Origin: Campylorhamphus procurvoides
Taxonomy: Eukaryota > Chordata > Aves > Passeriformes > Dendrocolaptidae
Assembly: GCA_013396655.1 (NCBI GenBank)
Contig: WBMV01008435.1
Span: 682,001 to 746,000 of the forward strand
DNA: 64,000 nt
Reading direction: 5' to 3'
Shown: positions 1 to 28,344 of the stretch, one piece after another
How the letters are laid out: each line of letters begins with the position of its first letter
How positions within the stretch are numbered: the first letter of the stretch is position 1
Translations under genes and position numbers: made by a program
Notes under the pieces: model-generated
Told to the model about the DNA's origin: nothing
What the model saw: the letters and a program-made list of their open reading frames with translations, nothing else
Databases searched by the model: none

Positions 1-447
1 TTTGCTAAAGTTAAGTTTAAAAGACTTCAACATGAACATTTCAATATCAAATTACACATTGTAGTGCAAGTTACAGGTAGAGCTCACATAACTGATGGTA
101 ACCTAAGGGTGTATCACCATCAACATTAACGTGCACACAGATTTTAAGATGGTCAGTTATGCACAAAGAATGCTGTATATATATATAACTTAGTGTTAAT
201 AAACTAAACCCACCACATAAGTCTGAGTGGAAAGCCAGGTTTGAATGCAAAATTAATACCTGAGTATAATGGTCCAACTTATTCCCCTTGACAAATCACA
301 TACAAACACATTTAGTGCCTCACTTCTGCTTCGCATCAGGTCTTTCTGTGCTGTAAGAAAGAGACCACTCAGTACTAGTGCTACTTGCAACATAAAGTAT
401 TTCAGGGAAAACAGCTCAACAGTCTTTCGTGTAGCGATCTTAATTCA
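1..447 (-). other. MTFR1: MTFR1 3'UTR (partial, runs off left edge)
   Basis: Sequence following the MTFR1 stop on the minus strand. I see no AATAAA or ATTAAA on the minus strand before the window edge, so the poly(A) site is probably outside. A short TA microsatellite lies near 175-188. Confidence 0.6.
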
Positions 448-17802
<17,355 letters not shown>

Positions 17803-20800
17803 CTGGAATGGAAAAGGCCTTTCCAAATCTGGATCTAAGCCTTCCAAACCTACAGGGCTGCTGAGGTTCCATAGTAGTTCTGAAATGAGACACAGAAGAA
17901 TTTTACACACATGTTGTGGAACATATACAGAAGTAAACTGCTACGTGTATTCCAAAAAAAAACAAGCTTTAGAAACAGTTAGTGAAAACATGACATATTA
18001 GATAACACCACTTCCTCATACTGAAAAGCAAAGGCATTCAGAAAGAACTTACTTACTTAATACAAGCAGCAGTGTAGGATCATTTTTATAAAATCATAAA
18101 ATGGTTTGGGTTGGAAGGGACTTTAAAAGCCACCTAGTTCCAATCCCCCTGCCATGGGCAGAGACGACTTCCAGTAGACCAGGTTGCTCAGGGCCCCATC
18201 CAATCAGGCCTTCAACACTCCCAGGGATGAGGCATCCACAACTTCTCTGGGCAACCTGTTCCAGTGTCTCACCACCCTCACTGTGGTACATATCTAATCC
18301 AAACCTATTCTCTTTCAGTTCAAAGCCATTCCCCCTTGTCCTATCACTACATGCCCTTGCAAAAAGTCCCACTCAAGCTCTCTTGTAGACCGCTTTGGGT
18401 ATTAGAAAGAGATCAAAACCATTGTAAAGTTAACTTTTAAAAGGTTGGGGAAATGATTGCTCACTTGAGATTGGACAGATGATGGCTTTCAACAACTCTA
18501 AGTGAGCAACAAGACCTATGGAACACCTGCCAGTGGGGATGAGCACTAAGATTCAAGTGCCATACTCGTATCTAAAACTCATTTCTGAGGAACTGACTGA
18601 AGAAAGCTGATCACCTCTCTTGCTTCACATTCTCTGACACCTTTGTTGTTCCTTCCTTTTTTTCCACAACTGAGGACAGCAAGGAAACATGGAAAAATGA
18701 CTAATGCAAAAAAGACAGGAAATACTGTAGATGTGGAATCTGAAAATATTCAAACAGTTTATAAAAGTTGGACAGATTTCAAATTTTGTCTATTTATACA
18801 CACTTCCATTCACTTAAATCCAGATGGTTTTATTGTTCCTTTAGTGAAAATAGTAGTATAATTTTTCTTTAACTGCGTTCTACACCAGTCATAACTTGTA
18901 TGCCACTGAGAAGTGTATGCCACCAATACCAGAAAAAGAAGCCACAGATTTAACTTTATGTTTGTTTTGTGTATCAGGCTGGAAACAACACTCTGCAAAA
19001 CCACCTTGAACAACACATTTGTAACGTGAACAACAGTGTTGCTGAAGCCACTCTTTATAGAGACAGTGATGACTAAAGCAATGTAGCAGCAAGGAACATC
19101 CAGTACTTGGGAAGTTTGAAAGTCAGGAGATGGAAAAGCTATGCTGTTTCAAAGTGCCCACAAGCCCTACAGTTAAGTCACCACTGTTTCCATTACAAAT
19201 TTTTTTTCAACAGTTTACAGTTCCTTAGTCATAACCTACTTCTTGTGGAAACTTGGCAAAAACAGTGCAATTCTACAGTTATCTTTTTTTTAGACAGGCT
19301 TAAAAAAAAAAAAAGTTGATACTAAGTTTCTCACCCCACATAATAAAATACATTTCCTAACAGGATTTTCTTTTGTTCCTGAATAAACTAGGAAGAAACT
19401 ATTAATCTACCATGAGATTAGAATGGAAACTGCAATTGTTGTAAGAAAAAAAAATAGGGAAGAATAAGAGGCTACCTAGCAAACATCCAGGAATACAAGC
19501 TACACTCATTCATAATAAATAAATAAGACATGGACTTCTTTATGGAATGCTGAAGAAGCTTATTACGGAAGCATTACCATCTACTTGATCTATTATTCTT
19601 TTAGGTATCTGTTACTCTTCCCTGAGACAACCGACCGCAAGGACTGTAAGGATCTTTGATCACATTGCACCTGCTGTGTTCTTAAAACAGGAAGAATACA
19701 AGCCTTTCTACACGCCCGACATTAGACTGGGCATCATATATGGCACTGTAGACATGCAGGGACATAAAAGAGACAGGAACGCTCCTTTAAAAGGAGAAAC
19801 TTGTTCCAAAAGTCTGATACGTGTGATACACTCCACCTCATTTCAAAGTCCAGACTTGTTGAACATGCAGTGTGAAAATCAAAGGGAAGGAAAACAGAAG
19901 CCGTCTCAAGACATTCAAACAAAAGCGGAAAAAAGGTAGAGTATTGCTGAGCAACTGCAATGGCAGGGCTGGCTGAGAAAGGCAAGTGATAGGACTAAAA
20001 GGAATGACTGCATCCTGATACACTGATGTTTCAACAGATAGCCAGGTCATTAGTTTAAAAATCCCCAGACAGAGTCAGAGTCATGTGTTGTTTCAGGAAG
20101 TGAAGAAAAGGTATTATTCTGCTTCTGATCAACTGAGTCTTTAATAGCAGAGACAATTTGGACATAAGTAAAAAGAGTGTTAGAACTTCCTCTCAGGTTT
20201 CCATGACTAAGAAGTTTAAGCAAAGAAGTAAAGGAATGACACAAAAACTGGCAAAATAACCATTTAAAAGCACAAAACCAGATGTAGAAAAAAAAGTAGC
20301 ATAATACGAGGATGACAAAATAGTATAAATATGAAATAGTAAGCTAAAAAAGGCTAAGGTATAAAATGAGTTTTGCTTACAGACATGTAAGTCCAGCACA
20401 TGTATTAGCAGTAAGAGACAAGAGGTGCAGCCACAATGTAACAGGAGAGGAAAGAAAGCAATGAGAGATACGGATAGTCAGTATACTCAGTGTTTTCACT
20501 GAGGGTGGTGGTAAAAAAGACAGACATGTTAGAATCGTTTACAGATAGCTCTGAAAAGTCATAAACATCCAGGACAACAGTAATCTAGAGAATTTCACCT
20601 TGCAAAGTTCAGAAACTAGCCAAAGTGATTTCTGAAATATTAGTGATTAATTTTAGAAACTTGTTCAATGAGATCCAAAGACCCAGGAATAAAAGAAGGA
20701 GCATGATGATGCAAAGCACTAGGAATAGTCCAAAACACTTATCCTGACCTAAAGCATTCAAGTGACCTGTTATAATTCCAGGTCCCAAGACTTGATGACT

Positions 20801-23800
20801 GAGCACAAAAGGACCATTCATTCAACAAAACAACTACTTCAGTAAAATGAATATTTATAGTTCACTTTATACATAATTGTTTCCTCTGTAGCGTAAATAG
20901 TTCCAGTACCTAAGGCTGGGGTCATCAATGCCTTGCTCTCGTGAATCACCTGTCTGCTTTTGCAGCAGAAAGTGACTGAAATCGGTGTGTGAGAGTGCAC
21001 AGTACCACTCAGTTCCTGAATTAGTTCCCTTAGTTAATAGCACTAAGAAAACCCACCGTGTTTGAACAGCCTCCAGCCTCTAATCTGTTTCTAAAAGGAA
21101 AAGGCTTCTAAGTAGATCAGCTCAGTATTTTTCTAAGATCATTAGTTTCACAGAATTATCCTAAGCAAACTTCATACTCATTTCTTTCAGACTATATTGC
21201 ACTATAGCTTTCTTCACAAAACTCAGTTATTTCACAATTGGTTTATGTGCCAAGAAGAGACAGGGTTCATTCAAAAAAAAAACTGCTGGACAAGAATGAA
21301 AGTATTTGCAAATTTTTCTCTCCTGCTCTGTACACGTCAGTTTCCAATGCAGGAGTTAAATATTTATTGCTTTCCCTAATAATACCTCTTTTAAAACACT
21401 GATCTTTGTGATAATTATCCTCTATTTTCTTTGTGCTATCTACACTAAAAACCGTAGTACCTAATTGCCCAAAACTTTCCACAACTCAATTACTACAATG
21501 AAGTGCCCTGAGTGATAATAATACTGCTAAAAAAATTGGTTCTTCTGCTCTGCCTCAGTAAAACGATTGCAAAGAAGAACAGACAAGATTACCAAGAGGT
21601 TCAAAGAACAACAGCACAAAGAATTACATTTCACTGCACAAAGCACATAGGGATTGGAATTTCACAAGTGGTTCATTTAAATGAAACCCAAAAATTAGCA
21701 GTGCTGAAAAAATTTCTCTCTGATATGGAAACATGCAGGAATTCCCTGGTTTAGAAATTAGGAGGTCTACATTTCTGAGTGTAGGGATTCTCATTTTAGC
21801 TTCCTTGAGCTCTTTTTTGCCCCTACTTTTCCTAATCACTTTTGCAGGTTTCATTCAGTACTGTCATATCAAATATCAAGTCTACAAAGCTGAGAGATAA
21901 TATCACTTTTAAATTACAAAATGTTCATTAAATAAATATAAAGGCTCTGGAGTCTGTACACATAAGGCATAACATTCAGTAAATAAAAACAGGAGCTCTT
22001 TGCCAGGCTTTCTAGCAAGTCCTACAAATGAAAGATGAAAAGAAGGAGAAATCAGATGCAACTGCTTTCAAACTGAAATTCTTCTGTGTGTATTTTCCAA
22101 TGTTGTATTTGTCCAAGTCCCTTTCAAAGGATGAGTTCTAACTCTTTAAAAGAAATATGATATTCATATTTTTCTTATGGAAGGAAATTTCTCTCAGTCA
22201 GTTAAGATCCACACAAAAATAAAAGAGAATGACTTAATGGGCTTGATGGAGCAGATCAGCTTTAACAAGAATAAACAAAGGCATGAAATCTGAAAAATGA
22301 AATATCTAGTCTCTAAATTGAAAGGGTGTAACATAAAGAAGTATAAATTTTTCAAAGAAGCATGGGTTCAAAGGAATACCAACAACAAAAATATCAAATG
22401 CAAAAAGATCAGGCTCCTCCTTAATTTCAGCAAGAACTAAGGCAAGCATATCTCCTCAGTCTTTTAGACAGACATATGAACCAAGCTCATCTAATGAAAT
22501 TACAACCATAAAGAAACATATTAAAAAGTAGTAAAGAAAATAAAGCCAACAAAACATTATCACAGCAAGAGCCAAATAGGCAGCAAGAATTTGCTGCTGA
22601 AGGACCAGACCCTCTCCCAAATTGACACAGATCAGTTATGTAAGCATGTGTTTGTCAGAGGTCACATAGTCAAAAACAGAAGTCCATTTTTTGTGCAGAA
22701 GCCACAAATAATGAAGCACCCCAGGACTTTTAGAAACATTTGTTTAGAAAGATATGCAGAGAGATAGGTAAGTCAGTGAATACTGCAGAGATAATCAATG
22801 GCTTACCTAAGCTAGCACTGGTGTGAAATCTAAAGTAGAAATTGAAAATGATACATACTTGCAACAGAAGTTGGTAAAGCTTTCTTGAAAATATAGCCTC
22901 ATCATAGATTGCTCAGTGCAAAACCATATTCATCGCGTCTTAACCTGTCTTGCCAGAGAAAATAAAAATCTGTGTTTCAGCACTAGTTTAATCAAAAGTC
23001 TTTGCTCAGCAAATCATGCCTGCACAGGGCACTATAATACCATTGAGAGGTTACTGAAAGCCTTCAACATAAACTCTGCCATGTTACACAATGCAGACAC
23101 GTACCTACACTTCCCTGCCAGACAGACAGGCCTTCCTGGTGAGTGCCGGTCTTTCTGTTAAAGCTTTGAGAAACACCACCATGTAAATTTTATTAACAAA
23201 AGGGTGTGTTTGTCTGAAAAAGTATTTTAAATTCAAAATTTTCCCCCCAGAAATCTCTCTTTGTAACAATGTCGAATTCCTTCACACAGCAATCATATTT
23301 TAGCTAGTGGCCCCTATGAGGCAAGTTATTTGGGTTCAGCAATGACTACCTAGAACTTTTAGAGATGATGTGTACATAACTCAGCTGCTTCCTTTTTTCG
23401 CTATCCCCTAGGTAAAAAGCAGTGGGGATCAGAAGGCATAATTCCTTTTCATTTAGTGTTTGCAAGCCTTGCCTTCACAAAAGCTGCAGAGGGCTATGGC
23501 TGCCTGAGGACAGCATGTAAATAAATGTTAAGGAAGTCCTGCTGACGCTGCCAGGCAAAGATCAATGCACGATTTCAGCATTCAACTTCTATTCACACTC
23601 AATATTTGGGATTTCAACAGCTTGTTAAACAAAACGAAAGCAAGCACCTACCGAGTTACTTATTTATGACCACTGCAGAAGAACCTGAACACGGCAGCAG
23701 TGTCGCTAAAGGCGCACAAAGCAAGCGGTGTAAGTTTACAGAAAAGTGAAATAAAAGCACCAGACCCCTCAAGGCTCATTTTCTCTCTATACACCAACCG

Positions 23801-23880
23801 TTTATTTTAAAGCCTCCCTCAAACTTCTCCAGATTATCTTTTATTTACACTGTTTCTCGTGACCTGTCACACAATTCTAC
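17803..23880 (-). other. MTFR1 5' intron (upstream of the start-codon exon)
   Basis: About 6 kb between the ATG exon and the CpG island. Contains a CR1 fragment at 18091-18412 and otherwise AT-rich sequence without a supportable gene. A candidate 5' splice site on the minus strand (CTCG|GTAGGT) is near 23646-23655, but the 5'UTR exon is unproven. Confidence 0.5.
18091..18412 (-). mobile_element. CR1 LINE 3' fragment
   Basis: Antisense CR1 on the plus strand: AAATCATAAAATGGTTTGGG, TTGGAAGGGACTTTAAAAGCC, CCATGGGCAGAGACGACTTC, ACCAGGTTGCTCAGGGCCCC, TTCCAGTGTCTCACCACCCT, CATTCCCCCTTGTCCTATCA. About 320 bp of the 3' end, 5'-truncated. Confidence 0.93.
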
Positions 23881-23994
23881 CACAGCAGTTCGCCTGTAGG
23901 CAGGGCAGCGTCGATCCCGGCTCGGCCCGGCACCTGCCCTGCCCTGCCCTGCCCGGGGCGAGTCCCGGGCGCCGATCCGCTCTGGGCGGGAGGC

Positions 23995-24526
23995 NNNNNN
24001 NNNNNNNNNNNNNNNNNNNNNNNNNNNNNNNNNNNNNNNNNNNNNNNNNNNNNNNNNNNNNNNNNNNNNNNNNNNNNNNNNNNNNNNNNNNNNNNNNNNN
24101 NNNNNNNNNNNNNNNNNNNNNNNNNNNNNNNNNNNNNNNNNNNNNNNNNNNNNNNNNNNNNNNNNNNNNNNNNNNNNNNNNNNNNNNNNNNNNNNNNNNN
24201 NNNNNNNNNNNNNNNNNNNNNNNNNNNNNNNNNNNNNNNNNNNNNNNNNNNNNNNNNNNNNNNNNNNNNNNNNNNNNNNNNNNNNNNNNNNNNNNNNNNN
24301 NNNNNNNNNNNNNNNNNNNNNNNNNNNNNNNNNNNNNNNNNNNNNNNNNNNNNNNNNNNNNNNNNNNNNNNNNNNNNNNNNNNNNNNNNNNNNNNNNNNN
24401 NNNNNNNNNNNNNNNNNNNNNNNNNNNNNNNNNNNNNNNNNNNNNNNNNNNNNNNNNNNNNNNNNNNNNNNNNNNNNNNNNNNNNNNNNNNNNNNNNNNN
24501 NNNNNNNNNNNNNNNNNNNNNNNNNN
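23995..24526. other. Assembly gap (532 N)
   Basis: A run of N inside the CpG island. The left edge follows (CCTGC)n at 23933-23954; the right edge begins with (GCAGG)n at 24527-24562, the reverse complement of the left array. Confidence 0.99.
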
Positions 24527-24562
24527 GCAGGGCAGGGCAGGGCAGGGCAGGGCAGGGCAGGC
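24527..24562. repeat. (GCAGG)n pentanucleotide repeat at gap edge
   Basis: About seven units of GCAGG directly after the gap; complementary to the CCTGC array at 23933-23954 on the other side. Confidence 0.92.
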
Positions 24563-24667
24563 AAAGGAGTGCCCCTGGCCCCGATCGGGTCGGGGTGACC
24601 TTCCTGCTCTGCAGAACTAGCAGAAAGGCGGCTGTAGCCAGGTGGGGGCGGTCTGCTCTCGCAGGGC

Positions 24668-24882
24668 AGTGGAGAGAGGACGTGGCTTTCAGCTGCGCCA
24701 GGAGGTGCTTAGTTTGAACATCGGGGAAAACCCTTCACAGAAAGGGCGATCAGACTGGGATGCGCTGCCCGAGCAGGTGGTGGAGCCCCTGCCCCTGGAG
24801 GCGTTTCAGGAAAGACCGGAGGCTGCGCTCAGCACCGTGGGGTAGTTGGCACGGCGGTGTCCGGTCCTAGGTCGGGACCGCT
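24668..24882 (+). mobile_element. CpG-rich CR1 LINE fragment between the two promoters
   Basis: Sense CR1 3' region despite high GC: CTTCACAGAAAGGGCGATCA, GCAGGTGGTGGAGCCCCTGC, CCCTGGAGGCGTTTCAGGAA, GCTCAGCACCGTGGGGTAGT, GGTGTCCGGTCCTAGGTCGG align with the usual CR1 tail (cttcacagaaagggtgatta..., ggaggtggtggagtc...). Open frames here (24642-24845) are CR1 remnants, not a gene. Confidence 0.78.
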
Positions 24883-25094
24883 GGGGGGGATCGGGATCGC
24901 TGGGAGTCAGAGGGCGCGGGGCAGAGGGAAACTCGGGAAGATCCCTCGTGCTGAATCGATTGAAAGATTACTTCAGGGGGTGTTTCCAGCTTTAGAAACG
25001 TCACTGAAAACTTTGCTCAGACATTTCAAAATAAAGTGCAAAGGTGACGAGTGGAGCAATGTGGGAATGGAAAACCTGTGGAACTTGGAGGGGA

Positions 25095-25170
25095 CGGGGA
25101 CCCAAATCTTGTCGGATCAGACGCTGTTAGAGGGGTTTCCCCGCCTTAGCGATTCCTTGATTCTATATTA
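25095..25170 (+). mobile_element. Probable CR1 3' terminus, separated from the upstream piece
   Basis: TTGTCGGATCAGACGCTGTT, AGAGGGGTTTCCCCGCC and GATTCCTTGATTCTATA resemble the end of CR1 (gatctcagaggtcttttccaaccttaatgattctatga). It could be the same insertion as 24668-24882 split by about 200 bp, or a second one. Confidence 0.5.
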
Positions 25171-25437
25171 AAGCCAGTTTAATTGCCGGGGTCCCTCGGG
25201 GTGGGCACGACCCGTGTCGGATCTCCAAACGTGGGGCGGGCACGACGCCTCTGTGCGGCATCGGGTGTAGGGCACACCACGGTGTTTTGCAGTACATGCT
25301 ACACTTTATTTGAGCAGTAAAATCATCTTCTGGAGGTGACTGCCTATGGGGAAAAAATAAATAAAGTCAAATAGAGCTGCGAGGCCGCCACTTCCTCACA
25401 GGTGGGAGGGAGACGGCGCCACGGCCTACCGCCATGG

Positions 25438-25457
25438 ACTACATCTCCCGGCGTGCA
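25438..25457 (+). promoter_or_regulatory. ZNF143/STAF-type SBS element
   Basis: ACTACATCTCCCGGCGTGCA closely fits the SBS motif ACTACA-N-N-TCCCAGCATGC bound by ZNF143/THAP11 in many divergent and housekeeping promoters. Motif match only. Confidence 0.6.
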
Positions 25458-25474
25458 CCGCGGCCCTCCCGCAG

Positions 25475-25524
25475 CCAATGGCGCGCTGCGGCTGGCGGCA
25501 AGCCGCCCTCGGTGGCGGGCCAAT
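25475..25524 (+). promoter_or_regulatory. Two CCAAT boxes (NF-Y sites)
   Basis: GCAGCCAATGGC at 25471-25482 and GGGCCAATGGCGG at 25517-25529, each CCAATGGC, 45 bp apart and in the same orientation. Paired NF-Y sites are typical of CpG-island promoters. Confidence 0.6.
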
Positions 25525-26099
25525 GGCGGTGCGCGGTGTTGCGGGGTGGCGGGTCGGAGCGGGCCCGGCGGGCGGTGCGGCCCCAGACGCTGCTGCCGCT
25601 GTCCCGCCACTGCTGCTGCGGCCCCGCCACTGCTGCTGCGGCCCCGCCGCCCTTCGCAGGCCGCGCCGCCCCGCGGGACATGGGGGCGCGGGGCTGAGCT
25701 GATCGCCCGCCCGGGAACGGCTTCTGCGACGGTACGGCCCTGGCGGGGAGGCGAAGAGGCCCGGCCGGGGGAGGGCCGAGGGGGCGCGGCGGGGCCGGCC
25801 GGGCCTCGCTGCTCTCCCGGAGCTCTCGTTGGCCGAGGGCTGCGGGGCCCGGGGGTGTAGGCTCGGCCGCTTGGGGAGCGCTCCGGCCGGGCAGGGAGCG
25901 GCGGAGGGGCAGTGCGGGGCTGTTGCCGAGGATGGGTATCCACGCTAAGGGGAGGAGAGATGGGCCGGCACCTGGCTCGCTGCTCTGCCAGGCTCCTAAA
26001 TTCTAGATAATTTCTTCTAACGTTCAGAACTGCTTAGTGTTTTTAATCAAAAAGCGCCGTCGAGAGTTGGGGCAGGGGAGCGGGGGAAGGTGAGTTTTC

Positions 26100-28138
26100 A
26101 TAAAATTGGTTATTACAGATCGTGGTGAGGACTTCAGGCATCCCCGCAGCTGTGGCTGCAGAGAGATGGTGAAGGGTCTAGGGTGAACATAAAATCACAG
26201 CGATTTGAATTGGAAGGGACCTTAGCGATCGTCTTGTTCCAACCCCTTTGCCGTAAGCGGGGACACCTTCCCCTAGACTCAGAGCTCCATCCCACCTGGC
26301 CTTCAGCCTTCCGGGGATGGGGCATCCACAGCTTTTGGGGCAACCTATTCCAGTGCCTCGCCACGCTCACAACAAAGGATTTCTTCTCCATACGTAATCT
26401 GAACCTACTCTCTGTCAGTTTAAAGTCATTCCTTCTTGTTCTATCACTGCATGATCTTGTAAAAAGTCTCTCTCCAGCTTTCCTGTAGGTTCCCTTCAGA
26501 TGAATGTGGCCTGATAGATAAGAGGGGGTAAAATTTGGTTTAGTTTGGGTTTTTTCTGCAAGAACTAGTAAGAGAAAGGCAAAAGGTGATCAGGATGGAG
26601 AGAGCTGTGGGAATGATTTGGTGCTTGGGATGCAGAACTTGAAGTCAGAGACTTTGGTTGGCATCAGCTCCACAACTGACTTGATTTTTAAGTTTTGAAT
26701 AAGCTCCTTTGCTAGCAATGTAAAGTAATCATACTAAACAGAGTTGCCTTGGTTTTGTTGGTCGTTTTGTTTGTTTTTTGTTTTTTTTATTTAGAGTTGT
26801 TTTCCTTGGAAATACAAAATTGATTGTTGGTTATGCTGCAGTATCTCTCTGTTGATCTCTCTTGGACTTGTGATAGTCAAGAAAAATAGCCTGAAGGTCG
26901 ATCCCTGGCGTGTAGTTTTCACTTTAGCACTCTCTTTCCTAAAGGAAGGAGCAGTGACTTAGAGATTAACAGTATTTTTTCTATGTGAAAATGTCAGAAA
27001 TTATCATAATCCAAGAGCATGTTTATGACTCGTTTTTGATGAGTGTGATCAATTTGTGTTGCTGAAAGGCTGATCTTTAGTGAGAAAAAGCTATATAATC
27101 TTTGTACAGTAGTAGTTGGTTGGCAAATGATGTTAGGAAATGTTAAATTAAATTTGTAACATTATTTTGTTTTATTTTTATTCATGGGAAAACGATTAAC
27201 AGTACATATTTATTTACTCGCACTTTTGTGCCTTAAGAAAAGTAACTTCAGTGGGCTGGTATTTGGCAACAACCAGGACCGCAGGTAGTGTTTAGTAGTT
27301 TCAGAGGCACATAATTAGTCTGACGAAACAAACTAGCGTTTTGCACCAAGATACAGTATTTTCTCTGAGTAAGCTTAGGCTTTCGTTGCCTGTTAAGTAG
27401 TTATTATTAAACAACTCTGAAATCCGATACTATCAAGCAAACACGTGTCTCCTTTGAATTTGATCTGGTGGCTTGGACTTCGGCTGGAGCAAAGCGTGAC
27501 CTGCTGGCTCTCCTTGTCTTGAGAGTGAAAAGGAAAAAAACCCAAACCACCCAAACCCAGCCTCTAAAACCCATTTTGCCTTTGAATGAATATGGCATTA
27601 CACTAGTTATTTGATATATATATGCAGAATAATGTTTAATGTTCACCATTCTTGATGAAATGTTAGTATTTTTCTGACTTTTCTGGTTGTTTTTTGTGTA
27701 AAATTTGTTGATGCCAAAGCTACTTTGAAAAGTCGTATTTTCTATTTACACGTGTTTTATATAGAAGAATGTTAACAGACTTCTGGGGTGCCTTGTGAGA
27801 AAACTGGATTTCTTGGAAACATTTACCAACAATGTAAAAAAAAAAATACAAGCACAAACCTACTCCCATAGAGGCTGACTGGTCTGAAATTACATGTAAG
27901 AAACAAATAAAAATCATATCAACTAAACATACCTGTTCTCTGCATAGGAAGATTAGATTTCCAGTTTACAAATTTCAAGATCTATTCAAGATCCATTCCA
28001 TCCATGTTTTATGAATTCTAGTCCTTGTTCTTTTTATACTTTTTTGCTTAGAACAAATCAGTGTTTTTGTGCATTTTCTTATCTGTATTTTAATTGATGA
28101 TACATATTGTGGTAGTAGTAATGCACATTTTTTTCCAG
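26100..28138 (+). other. ARMC1 5' intron (upstream of the start-codon exon)
   Basis: Contains a CR1 fragment at 26191-26502. Otherwise AT-rich with no gene. The left boundary depends on which exon-1 donor is used. Confidence 0.55.
26191..26502 (-). mobile_element. CR1 LINE 3' fragment
   Basis: Antisense CR1: AAAATCACAGCGATTTGAAT, TTGGAAGGGACCTTAGCGATC, GGGGATGGGGCATCCACAGC, TTCCAGTGCCTCGCCACGCT, GTCATTCCTTCTTGTTCTAT. About 310 bp. Confidence 0.92.
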
Positions 28139-28156
28139 CAGGTATATTTTGTATGC

Positions 28157-28174
28157 ATGGTGCAGAAAAAATGA
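28157..28174 (+). other. Short upstream ORF overlapping the ARMC1 start
   Basis: ATG GTG CAG AAA AAA TGA; its TGA shares bases with the ARMC1 ATG (ATGA). It is in the 5'UTR if the exon begins at 28139/28142. Possible translational brake; not tested. Confidence 0.5.
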
Positions 28175-28344
28175 ATTCTGCTATGGGTGAGGAGCCTGAT
28201 GCACTCTCTGTAGTTAACCAACTCCGAGATCTAGCAGCTGATCCCTTGAACAGACGGGCCATTGTTCAGGATCAAGGATGCCTTCCGGGTCTTATTCTCT
28301 TTTTGGACCATCCCAACCCTCCAGTTGTTCATTCAGCTTTACTA
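28171..28344 (+). CDS. ARMC1: ARMC1 coding exon 1 (residues 1-58)
   Basis: Start [20 protein letters not shown]; ends at SALL with donor GTAAGT at 28345. The exon begins at 28139 or 28142 because the acceptor is a tandem CAGCAG. An in-frame ATG at 28153 would add MHGAEK, but it has T at -3, whereas the chosen ATG has A at -3 and matches the mammalian start region. A five-codon upstream ORF (28157-28174) overlaps this start. Confidence 0.94.

Larger units (their letters stand above)
23885..24640 (-). promoter_or_regulatory. MTFR1: CpG island, probable MTFR1 promoter and first exon (assembly gap inside)
   Basis: GC- and CpG-dense sequence (GATCCCGGCTCGGCCCGGCA on the left, CCCCGATCGGGTCGGGGTGA on the right) flanks a run of N. 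It lies upstream of the MTFR1 coding exons in the right orientation. The transcription start and 5'UTR exon probably lie here or in the gap; this is inference from CpG content and position. Confidence 0.55.
25390..25960 (+). promoter_or_regulatory. ARMC1: CpG island, probable ARMC1 promoter and non-coding exon 1
   Basis: Dense CpG, GC boxes and no TATA box, as in housekeeping promoters. It has a ZNF143-type element at 25438-25457 and CCAAT boxes at 25475-25479 and 25520-25524, oriented toward ARMC1. A 20-bp unit (CACTGCTGCTGCGGCCCCGC) is repeated twice at about 25607-25647. Candidate 5' splice sites for exon 1 are GACG|GTACGG after 25731 and GAAG|GTGAGT after 26089; the sequence alone does not decide. 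Long open frames on both strands (25344-25943) reflect GC content. Confidence 0.65.

Noticed and set aside
23845..24620. Open frames of 239 and 253 codons on both strands
   Set aside because: They run through 532 N, which cannot contain stops; artefact.
24642..25171. Plus-strand open frames of 67 and 104 codons
   Set aside because: Overlap CR1 remnants and GC-rich spacer.
25344..25943. 199-codon minus frame and several plus frames in the ARMC1 CpG island
   Set aside because: Very GC-rich DNA lacks stop codons by composition; Arg/Pro/Ala/Gly-rich translations with no domain, overlapping the promoter.
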